Positions 27,336-34,793 of a DNA stretch of 34,793 bases are shown here, piece after piece (the stretch's first letter is position 1; every line of letters starts with the position of its first letter). A program made the position numbers and the translations under genes. The DNA lies in the NCBI GenBank assembly GCA_016792765.1, contig JAEULD010000125.1, positions 1-34,793 of the forward strand. Direction: 5' to 3'. This stretch comes from Candidatus Odyssella sp. Lineage in GTDB: Bacteria > Pseudomonadota > Alphaproteobacteria > Bin65. A model generated the notes under the pieces. It worked only from the letters and a program-made list of their open reading frames with translations. It was not told where the DNA came from and did no database searches.

Positions 27336-28133
27336 TCAGGCGGCCGGCTGCGGCGCCTCGGAGCCGGGCTTGTCGGCCTCGATCGCGGGCTCGCCCGGCA
27401 GGGCTTCGGACGCGCCCATGTCGATGCCCGACTTCGCGGCCTCTTCGGCGATGCCGTCGAGCACCGCGCCCCAGAACAGCTCGAGATAGAGCTCGATGGC
27501 GCGCAGCGCGTCGTCGTTGCCCGGCACCGGATAGGTGATGCCGTCGGGATCGCAATTGCTGTCGAGCACCGCGACCACCGGGATGCCGAGCGTCTTGGCC
27601 TCGTCGATGGCGATCGATTCCTTGTTGGTGTCGATCACGACGATGAGGTCGGGACGGTCGCTCATCTCCTTGATGCCGCCGAGCGCGCGCTCGAGCTTGT
27701 CGCGCTGGCGCTGCAGGTCGAGCAGCTCCTTCTTCGTGAAGCCGGCCACCGCCTTGTCGTCGGCGAGCTTGGCCTCGAGCTCCTTGAGCTTCTGGATCGA
27801 ATTCTTGATCGTCGCCCAGTTGGTGAGCATGCCGCCCAGCCAGCGGTGGTTGACGAAGAACTGGCCGCAGCGCTCGCGCGTCTTGGCGATCAGCGGGCTG
27901 GCCTGGCGCTTCGTGGCGACGAACAGGATGCGGCCGCCCTTGGCCGCCGTGTCGCGCAGCGCCTGCAGCGCCCGCTGCAGCATCGGCACGCTCTGCTGCA
28001 GGTCGATGATGTGCACGTTGTTGCGGACGCCGTAGATGTACGGCGCCATGCGCGGGTTCCAACGGCGGGTGTGATGTCCGAAATGAACGCCAGCTTCCAA
28101 AAGCTGACGCATGCTGAACGAGGGCAGCGCCAT
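27336..28133 (-). CDS. rpsB: 30S ribosomal protein S2
   Basis: A 265-residue ribosomal protein. The signature [17 protein letters not shown] (residues 11-27) and [11 protein letters not shown] are at the N-terminus, and the second S2 signature [19 protein letters not shown] is near residues 155-173. The C-terminal ~35 residues are an acidic, Ala/Pro/Glu-rich tail. The ATG at 28133 has GGAGAGAAA upstream. It is the first gene of the long minus-strand run, whose upstream region contains repeat copy A. Confidence 0.98.
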   Translation of the reverse strand: MALPSFSMRQLLEAGVHFGHHTRRWNPRMAPYIYGVRNNVHIIDLQQSVPMLQRALQALRDTAAKGGRILFVATKRQASPLIAKTRERCGQFFVNHRWLGGMLTNWATIKNSIQKLKELEAKLADDKAVAGFTKKELLDLQRQRDKLERALGGIKEMSDRPDLIVVIDTNKESIAIDEAKTLGIPVVAVLDSNCDPDGITYPVPGNDDALRAIELYLELFWGAVLDGIAEEAAKSGIDMGASEALPGEPAIEADKPGSEAPQPAA

Positions 28134-28222
28134 CGCGATTTCTCTCCGGTTGTTCCTGACGCGGAGACTGCATTCAGCTGCCCCGAGGGGCCCTGAACAC
28201 CGGATCGGCACCCGCTTCTTTT

Positions 28223-28333
28223 GGCTCGCGGGGCCGTGTTCCGCGTCTATGGGGTTACGTTGATGGGCGGGACTTAACGGGTTTGCCGCGCCGAATCAAG
28301 CGTTTGGCGAGGCCGGGTTGCCGCACCTCGGAG
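28223..28333 (+). repeat. Repeat copy A flanking the heme/DUF2231 unit
   Basis: This sequence recurs at 30726-30841 in the same orientation. The first 47 bases align without gaps with 35 identities, including TCGCGGGGCCG and GGGGTT-N-CGTTGAT-N-GGCG. Beyond that the match continues with small gaps (CGGGT..GCCGCGC..ATC.AGCG, TTTGGC, then TTGCCGC..CGGAG). Copy A is the upstream region of rpsB. Confidence 0.65.
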
Positions 28334-28399
28334 CCAGTGCCGATGCACCGATTCCCTCGGCGCCGGCACGGCCGAAACTGCAAAAAATCAAGCAGCGTT

Positions 28400-28413
28400 T
28401 TGACGTGAGTCAA
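28400..28413. promoter_or_regulatory. FNR/FixK/Anr-type binding site
   Basis: TTGAC-GTGA-GTCAA is a perfect inverted repeat with the half-sites and 4-base spacing of the FNR/FixK/Anr family. It lies 154 bases before the heme-protein ATG. If it acts at the usual -41.5 position, transcription would start near 28448. Low-oxygen activation of the downstream operon is the natural inference. The regulator gene is not in the window. Confidence 0.65.
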
Positions 28414-28566
28414 GGCACGAGCCAGACAAAGGTGAAATCTTGATTGTTCATTCAGAGGCCACGGCGTGGCCGGCGATCCTGCAAAGGGGGTCATCGCAGC
28501 CGCATCTTCCAACTCCCACCGACGACAACAGCCGCTGATCCAGCACGGATCGCGAGGAGGCACGCA

Positions 28567-29988
28567 ATGAAGCGAACGCTCCCCTATCTTGCACTTGTCG
28601 TATTCGTCGGTGTGCTCGGCCTGTCCTGGATCACCCACGGCACCGGTGTCGTCAAGAACGACCCGAAACGCCACATCAGCATCCCCGCCCAATTGACGGT
28701 CCCGCTGCAGGTGCAGTCCGCTTACAACGGCACCGACGTGTATTTCCGCTATCGTTGGCCTTCGCCGAACGCCGGCATTCATCACGACGTCCTGCGCTTC
28801 ACCAAGGGCGCCTGGGTCGTGCAGGGTAGCGCCGTGCCCGGTTCGCAGCCGGACGGCCTGCATGAAGACCGGGTCGCCATGATGGTCGACGACGGCAGTG
28901 TTCCCGAGTTCGGCCGCTACGGCGGCTACGTCGCGATCGGAAACAAGCTCGCCGGTTTCACCGACGAAGCCAGCGGGCGGGAAGTACGCGAGCATCCCTA
29001 TCTCGGGAAGAAACTCGGCCTCGATGAACCGACAAAGTATCTGCCGGCCACGCGCACGAACCTCAAGGATTGGACCGCCGTCGCGCCCGAGGCGGAGCAG
29101 CAACGCCTGTTGGCGGCCGGCTACTTCCTGGATCTCTGGCATTGGCGCGCCCACCGGTCGAATCCGGTCGGGCTTGCCGACGACCAGTACGTCGCGGCGG
29201 GCCGTCTGAGCGATTCGGGACGCGGTGCCTATACGACCAACTGGGACGGCGCGAAAAAGCAGCCGCGACTCATGTTCGATCCGGCCAAGGTCGGCCGAAC
29301 CACGCTCAAGTGGGACGACCTCGCGAAAGGCAAGATCGGACAAGGCGACGTCTATTACCTACGTGAGGACCAGGCCATTGCCTTCGATGCCGCCGCGACA
29401 TGGCAGGAGGGCGATACGATCCCCCGTCGAATCCTGCGCGCGGCCCAAGGTTCCCGCGCGGATATCGGAGTCAGCGGGCAGGCCCGCTGGGCCGACGGTT
29501 TTTGGCAGGTGACGCTGCGTCGCAAGATGGATACGGGGAAGCCGACCGAAGACAAGATTTTCCGCGACGGCGGGGTCTATCAGGTGGCGTTCGCGATTCA
29601 CCGACAGGCCACCGGCGGGCGTTGGCACTACGTCTCGCTGCCGTTCACGCTGGGGCTGGGCCGTGAGGCCGAAATCCAGGCCGCGAAGTTCGAGGGCGAA
29701 GCGCCGGATTGGCGTCAGGCCGCCGTCAACGTCACGCTCTTTTACCCCGGCCAGGTCAACTGGCCTCATCTCAACAGCGCACGGCATGCCGGAGCCTCCA
29801 ACATCAAGCGGGGCGTGCCTGTCAGGTACCGCCATAGCGAAGAGCAGCTCGCCCACTATGGAATCGAAGCCGAGTTCACAGACGCGATACGCGGCCAGTG
29901 GCTGCTGACGATGCTTGCCGGGATCGCGCTGATCGTGGCGTTCGGCGTCGGCCTCAATCTTCCGCTCAAGCGCAAACAAGGACACTGA
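28567..29988 (+). CDS. Membrane-anchored heme b protein, ethylbenzene-dehydrogenase gamma-like
   Basis: A 473-residue protein with one membrane segment at each end (about residues 5-25 and 445-463) and a large domain between them, probably periplasmic. The middle resembles the cytochrome c-552/DMSO-reductase-type heme-binding domain (EB_dh): QSAYNGTDVYFRYRW near residue 50, HEDRVAMMVDDG near residue 99, the characteristic LDLWHWRAH at about 188-196 and a beta-rich C-terminal half. The protein has no cysteine, so it cannot bind heme through CXXCH; family members hold a b heme non-covalently. Catalytic molybdenum partners of such gamma subunits are absent nearby, so it more likely acts in electron transfer with the adjacent DUF2231 protein. 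The ATG at 28567 has GAGGAGG upstream; DUF2231 follows after 2 bases. An FNR/FixK-type box precedes it. Confidence 0.75.
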   Translation: MKRTLPYLALVVFVGVLGLSWITHGTGVVKNDPKRHISIPAQLTVPLQVQSAYNGTDVYFRYRWPSPNAGIHHDVLRFTKGAWVVQGSAVPGSQPDGLHEDRVAMMVDDGSVPEFGRYGGYVAIGNKLAGFTDEASGREVREHPYLGKKLGLDEPTKYLPATRTNLKDWTAVAPEAEQQRLLAAGYFLDLWHWRAHRSNPVGLADDQYVAAGRLSDSGRGAYTTNWDGAKKQPRLMFDPAKVGRTTLKWDDLAKGKIGQGDVYYLREDQAIAFDAAATWQEGDTIPRRILRAAQGSRADIGVSGQARWADGFWQVTLRRKMDTGKPTEDKIFRDGGVYQVAFAIHRQATGGRWHYVSLPFTLGLGREAEIQAAKFEGEAPDWRQAAVNVTLFYPGQVNWPHLNSARHAGASNIKRGVPVRYRHSEEQLAHYGIEAEFTDAIRGQWLLTMLAGIALIVAFGVGLNLPLKRKQGH

Positions 29989-29990
29989 CC

Positions 29991-30542
29991 ATGGCTGCCT
30001 ATCATGTCGTCCTGGTTCACTTCCCGATCGCGCTCTGGATGACGGCGGGACTGGCGATTGTGTTCCGCGCCATCTCCGAGGGCCCGGTGGCCAAAGCCGT
30101 TGACCGCGCGCTCGTTCCCTTTCTCGCGATCGGCTTCGTCTCGGGTATCGCGGCGTACGCGGTGGGCCTGCTGGTGTGGCCGTGGGAGTCGCTCTCGTCG
30201 TCGCCGCTTGGCCGCAACCACATGCTGCTTGCGACGTGGACACTCGCCTATTGGGGGCTGATCCTCGTGACGCGCTGGATGCAGGGCGAGGCCGTGTGGA
30301 ACGGCTTCATGCGGTGGGTGATGGCCGGGCTGGCAATCCTCGGCAACGTCCTGCTCGGAATCACCGGCACCCTCGGCGGCCATCTCATCGGGATACACAC
30401 CGAAGTCTCCCAAGCCCTGCGCGTCCTCGGCTGGGAAGTCTACACCACGTTCTACGTGCCGGACACGACGCTGATCGCGATTTGCGTTGCCAGCGTCGTC
30501 CTTCTCGCAGCCGGCCTGCTGGGCGCACGACGGGCAGCATAG
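29991..30542 (+). CDS. DUF2231 integral membrane protein
   Basis: A 183-residue inner-membrane protein with about five hydrophobic segments (residues 6-27, 41-63, 76-96, 107-131 and 159-178). Its N-terminal YHVVLVHFPIALW is typical of DUF2231. Histidines H5, H10, H77, H131 and H136 lie in or next to membrane segments and could ligate heme or a quinone site; that is inference from placement only. The ATG at 29991 has AAGGA upstream and follows the heme-protein stop by 2 bases, so the two genes form one operon. A plausible role is passing electrons between the quinone pool and the partner's heme domain. Confidence 0.8.
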   Translation: MAAYHVVLVHFPIALWMTAGLAIVFRAISEGPVAKAVDRALVPFLAIGFVSGIAAYAVGLLVWPWESLSSSPLGRNHMLLATWTLAYWGLILVTRWMQGEAVWNGFMRWVMAGLAILGNVLLGITGTLGGHLIGIHTEVSQALRVLGWEVYTTFYVPDTTLIAICVASVVLLAAGLLGARRAA

Positions 30543-30566
30543 ACGCCGCGCCTTCCGGCAACGCAC

Positions 30567-30592
30567 GCCCGGTACCGAGCGCGGTGCCGGGC
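30567..30592 (+). terminator. Candidate terminator hairpin after DUF2231
   Basis: A 10-bp stem (30567-30576 with 30583-30592, one G-T-type mismatch position) surrounds a GAGCGC loop, 24 bases after the DUF2231 stop. It has no following T-run, so it is a weak candidate. Confidence 0.4.
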
Positions 30593-30725
30593 GCGTTCCT
30601 CGGGATCCAGTCGCATTCGAGCGCGCCCAAGACCGGCTGGCGGGCACCGGCGTGGAGGCGCTTCCGGTCTTGCCCTCGCCTTTCGGGTCGATCCCGCCGC
30701 GCGACAGCCGAGGTCGTCGCCGTGG

Positions 30726-30841
30726 GGTTCGCGGGGCCGCTATCGGCTCTATTGGGGTTGCGTTGATCGGCGTGCGCCAGCCGGGTATAGCCGCGCGATC
30801 GAGCGATCTTTGGCCGCCCGGGGCATTTGCCGCCTGCGGAG
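30726..30841 (+). repeat. Repeat copy B flanking the heme/DUF2231 unit
   Basis: This is the second copy of the sequence at 28223-28333, in direct orientation. It lies directly upstream of the isomerase-like gene, as copy A lies upstream of rpsB. The two copies bracket the heme/DUF2231 operon, about 2.4 kb apart. Confidence 0.65.
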
Positions 30842-30856
30842 TGGCCCGGCAGGGTC

Positions 30857-31486
30857 ATGAAAACGATCGAATATTTCTACTCCACGCGCTCGGTCTTCGC
30901 CTATCTCGGGGCGGAACGCATCGTCGCGCTGGCGCGGCGTTTCGGACGCCGCCTGATCCACCGGCCGATCGACCTCGCGCGCCTGATGGAGGGCATCGGC
31001 GGCACGCCGTTCGACCGCCGAACCGAAGCGCAGCGCCGCTATCACTTCGGCCGCGAGATCGAGCGCTGGGGCGAATATCTCGGCCTGCCGGTGCTCGTCG
31101 ACCCGGTCCACCACTACGGCGACCGCGCGCTGCCTTCGGGCTTCGTCATCGCCGCCCAGCGGCTCGGGGCCGATGCCGACCGGCTGCACGCCGCGGTGCT
31201 CGCGGCGCTGTGGCGCGACGACCGCGACATCGCCGACCGGGAGGTTCTCGCCGACCTCGCGCGCGCCGCCGGGATCGATCCGGCGCCGCTGCTGGCGGCC
31301 GCGCTCGCGCCGGAGACGCAGGCCGAATTCGCCAGCAACACCGCCGACGCGATCGCCAGGGGCGTTCTCGGCTCGCCGACCTACATCGTGGACGGCGACA
31401 TGTTCTACGGCCAGGACCGGCTGATGATGGTGGAGCGCGCGCTGGAGCGGCCCTTCGCGCCGCCGTCGGGCCGTACCGCGCTCTGA
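30857..31486 (+). CDS. 2-hydroxychromene-2-carboxylate isomerase-like (DsbA/GST-kappa fold)
   Basis: A 209-residue DsbA-like thioredoxin-fold protein. The N-terminal IEYFYSTRSVFAYLG carries the serine position (near residue 9-11) where HCCA isomerase and GST-kappa activate glutathione; there is no CXXC. The C-terminal GVLGSPTYIVDGDMFYGQDRL is the standard family ending. Relatives act in naphthalene breakdown or as glutathione-dependent isomerases, but no aromatic catabolic gene is nearby, so the substrate is unknown. The ATG at 30857 has AGGG upstream. The gene converges with the cyclase gene; the two stops are one base apart. Confidence 0.85.
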   Translation: MKTIEYFYSTRSVFAYLGAERIVALARRFGRRLIHRPIDLARLMEGIGGTPFDRRTEAQRRYHFGREIERWGEYLGLPVLVDPVHHYGDRALPSGFVIAAQRLGADADRLHAAVLAALWRDDRDIADREVLADLARAAGIDPAPLLAAALAPETQAEFASNTADAIARGVLGSPTYIVDGDMFYGQDRLMMVERALERPFAPPSGRTAL

Positions 31487-31487
31487 T

Positions 31488-32546
31488 TCAGGCGACCGGG
31501 GCCTTGCGGCCGACGAGGCAGACGATCTCGGTCGGGCCCTTGCCCTTCAGATCGACCTGGCCGAGCGAGCGGCCCTGGCACGACGCGCCGAGAAACGGCC
31601 ACAGCGCGCCGGTGACGACGACGGTTCCCGGCTCGGCCTCGGCCGCGACGCGCGCCGCGACGTTGACGGTATCGCCCCAGAGATCGAACACGAAACTCCG
31701 CTTGCCGAGAATTCCCGCCACGATCGGCCCCATGTGGATGCCGACGCGCACCTGCCAGCCGGCGCCGTGCGCCTTCGCCGCCTCGGCCATGGCGAGGCCG
31801 CACTCGGCCGCCGCCAAGACCGGGTTCTCGACGTAGCGCAGCAACCCCGCCGTGGCCATGAAGGCGTCGCCGATCGTCTTGATCTTCTCGAGGCCGTGAC
31901 GATCGACGATCGCCTCGAACGCCGCTACCAGCGCCTCGAGCCGCTCCAGCACGGCTTCGGGCGCGTTGCCGTCGCAATATTCCGTGAAGCCGACGATGTC
32001 GCAGAACAGCACGGCGACCTCGTCGTGCCGGCGCGGCGCGAGGCGGCCGCTCGTCTTCAGCTCGCTGACCACGGATTTCGGGAGCACGCTGTGCAGCAGG
32101 TCGTTGACGCGCGCCTTTTCGGCCTGGAGCTGGGCGAGGAACTTCGCTTCCTGGTCGCGCAGGCGCTTGCGCTCCAGCGCCGCTTCGACGCGCGCGCGCA
32201 GCAGCTCGGCGTTGAACGGCTTCTGGACGTAGTCCTCGGCGCCCAGCTTGATGCAGCGGAGCACCGTCTCGAGATCGTCGAGCGCCGAGACCATGATGAC
32301 CGGCACGTCGCGCAGCGCCATGTCGGCTTTCATCTCCGCGAGCACCGCGGTGCCGTCCAGCTCCGGCATCTGCACGTCGAGCAGGACGAGATCGAACGGC
32401 GCGGCCCGGAGCGCCTCGAGCGCGAGCCTGCCGTTCTGCGCCGCGGCGATCTCGGCTTTCGTGAACTGCTTGAGCCGCCGCTGCAGCGTGAAGACGTTGT
32501 CGTCGATGTCGTCGACGACGAGAATGCGCGGAGGCCGCTCGGCCAT
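31488..32546 (-). CDS. Receiver domain-adenylate cyclase fusion (class III)
   Basis: A 352-residue response regulator with a cyclase output. The receiver spans about residues 7-125, with phospho-acceptor D57 in LVLLDVQMP and Lys in VQKPF. A coiled-coil-like helix (about 125-160) leads to the class III catalytic domain (175-350). The six key residues are all in place: metal Asp D183 and D227, adenine-selecting K223 and D288, and transition-state N295 and R299, with the same spacing as well-studied adenylate cyclases. It should therefore make cAMP under phosphorelay control. Its ATG overlaps the stop of the stand-alone receiver gene (TGATG), and the hybrid kinase is upstream, so this is the likely output of the operon. 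Confidence 0.92.
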   Translation of the reverse strand: MAERPPRILVVDDIDDNVFTLQRRLKQFTKAEIAAAQNGRLALEALRAAPFDLVLLDVQMPELDGTAVLAEMKADMALRDVPVIMVSALDDLETVLRCIKLGAEDYVQKPFNAELLRARVEAALERKRLRDQEAKFLAQLQAEKARVNDLLHSVLPKSVVSELKTSGRLAPRRHDEVAVLFCDIVGFTEYCDGNAPEAVLERLEALVAAFEAIVDRHGLEKIKTIGDAFMATAGLLRYVENPVLAAAECGLAMAEAAKAHGAGWQVRVGIHMGPIVAGILGKRSFVFDLWGDTVNVAARVAAEAEPGTVVVTGALWPFLGASCQGRSLGQVDLKGKGPTEIVCLVGRKAPVA

Positions 32547-32909
32547 CAGCGCGCCCCGCCGAGCAGGCGCTGCATCTTCTCGAGCAGGCGCGGAAGATCG
32601 ACCGGTTTGGTCTCGAAATCGTCGCAGCCGGCCGCCAGCGCCTTGTCGCGCTCGCCTTCGAGCGCATGCGCCGACAGCGCGATGATCGGGATGCCGCGCG
32701 TGCCCTCGGCGGCCTTGAGCCGGCGCGCCGCATCCCAGCCCGACAGCACCGGAAGGCTGAGGTCCATCAGGATCAGCGCGGGCCGCTCGCGCTCGGCGGC
32801 GGCCACGCCCTTCTCGCCGTCCTCGGCCACGATCATCTCGTAGTCGAGCTTGGTCAGCCGGCGGCGGAGCATATAGACATTGTCTTCGTTGTCTTCGACG
32901 TAGAGAATC

Positions 32910-32917
<8 letters not shown>
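32546..32917 (-). CDS. Single-domain response regulator (CheY-like)
   Basis: A 123-residue stand-alone receiver domain. The acidic pair is in YVEDNEDN (residues 6-13), the phospho-acceptor is D52 in LILMDLSLP, and the conserved Thr/Ser and Lys positions are in ALSAHA and ETKPVD. It has no output domain, so it probably shuttles phosphate or modulates the kinase. It overlaps the hybrid kinase by 8 bases upstream and the cyclase by one base downstream. Confidence 0.93.

Positions 32918-34793
<1,876 letters not shown>

Larger units (their letters stand above)
28134..28566. other. Divergent intergenic region rpsB / heme-protein operon
   Basis: These 433 bases lie between rpsB (minus strand) and the heme protein gene (plus strand). 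The rpsB-proximal half holds one copy of a ~115-bp repeat (28223-28333). A possible minus-strand promoter for rpsB reads TTGATT at 28299-28294, then TTAAGT at 28277-28272 with a 16-base spacer; it is weak. The other half is less GC-rich and holds the FNR/FixK-type box (28400-28413). No protein gene is visible. Confidence 0.5.
30543..30856. other. Intergenic region after the heme/DUF2231 operon
   Basis: This stretch has no convincing gene on either strand. It holds an imperfect hairpin (30567-30592) shortly after the DUF2231 stop, and then repeat copy B (30726-30841), which ends 15 bases before the next gene's ATG and presumably contains its promoter. Confidence 0.5.

Noticed and set aside
24940-28173. 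Long open frame antisense or out of frame with frr, pyrH, tsf and rpsB
   Set aside because: Only its first part is the true frr frame; the rest is Arg/Gly-rich shadow translation of well-known genes.
30543-30856. Possible tRNA or small gene between DUF2231 and the isomerase-like gene
   Set aside because: No T-loop motif or cloverleaf could be drawn. The region is better explained by a hairpin and repeat copy B.
30857-31486. DsbA disulfide oxidoreductase
   Set aside because: The fold matches, but there is no CXXC motif and no signal peptide; the Ser-containing N-terminal motif fits HCCA isomerase/GST-kappa.

Overview
This is a high-GC chromosomal segment from an alphaproteobacterium, probably Hyphomicrobiales or a neighbouring order. 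Three things point there: the gene order moaC-moeA-lexA-comEC-gltX-gltA followed by a lipid A/outer-membrane/isoprenoid/translation block, a LexA operator of the GTTC-N7-GTTC type ahead of lexA, and an FNR/FixK-type box (TTGAC-N4-GTCAA). Nothing here looks like a phage, an IS element or a CRISPR array, and I found no tRNA or rRNA gene.

Layout. (1) 1-8.3 kb, mostly + strand: molybdopterin genes moaC and moeA separated by a four-hairpin palindromic repeat; lexA with its own operator; comEC on the opposite strand, beyond a convergent inverted repeat; gltX; gltA; and a tiny membrane-anchor ORF. (2) 8.3-13.8 kb, accessory: a translationally coupled pair (TPR/beta-barrel outer membrane protein plus FecR-domain secreted protein with a Gly-Gly-Pro repeat), then a presumptive phospholipid-headgroup cluster (sugar/choline-type nucleotidyltransferase, CDP-alcohol phosphatidyltransferase with a degenerate N-terminal nucleotidyltransferase-like domain, and a divergent flippase-like membrane protein that seems to lack an ATG/GTG/TTG start). 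(3) 13.8-28.1 kb, minus strand, a long near-continuous run transcribed rpsB-tsf-pyrH-frr-uppS-cdsA-dxr-rseP-bamA-skp-fabZ-lpxA-lpxI-lpxB-gloA. It links translation, UMP supply, undecaprenyl and isoprenoid precursors, CDP-diacylglycerol, outer membrane protein assembly and lipid A. lpxD, usually found between bamA/skp and fabZ, is absent. (4) 28.2-30.8 kb: a two-gene unit (cysteine-free, membrane-anchored b-heme protein of the ethylbenzene-dehydrogenase gamma type plus a DUF2231 membrane protein) behind an FNR/FixK-type box. It is bracketed by two diverged copies of a ~115-bp sequence, as if inserted into the divergent promoter region between rpsB and the next gene. (5) 30.9-34.8 kb: a 2-hydroxychromene-2-carboxylate isomerase-like protein, then a minus-strand signalling operon: a hybrid histidine kinase with two receivers (cut by the window end), a stand-alone receiver, and a receiver-adenylate cyclase.

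The best candidates for something under-described are the heme/DUF2231 unit with its duplicated flanks, the CDP-alcohol/flippase cluster with its non-canonical start, and the OMP-FecR pair. Functions are assigned by recognising motifs and families by eye; no database search was run.
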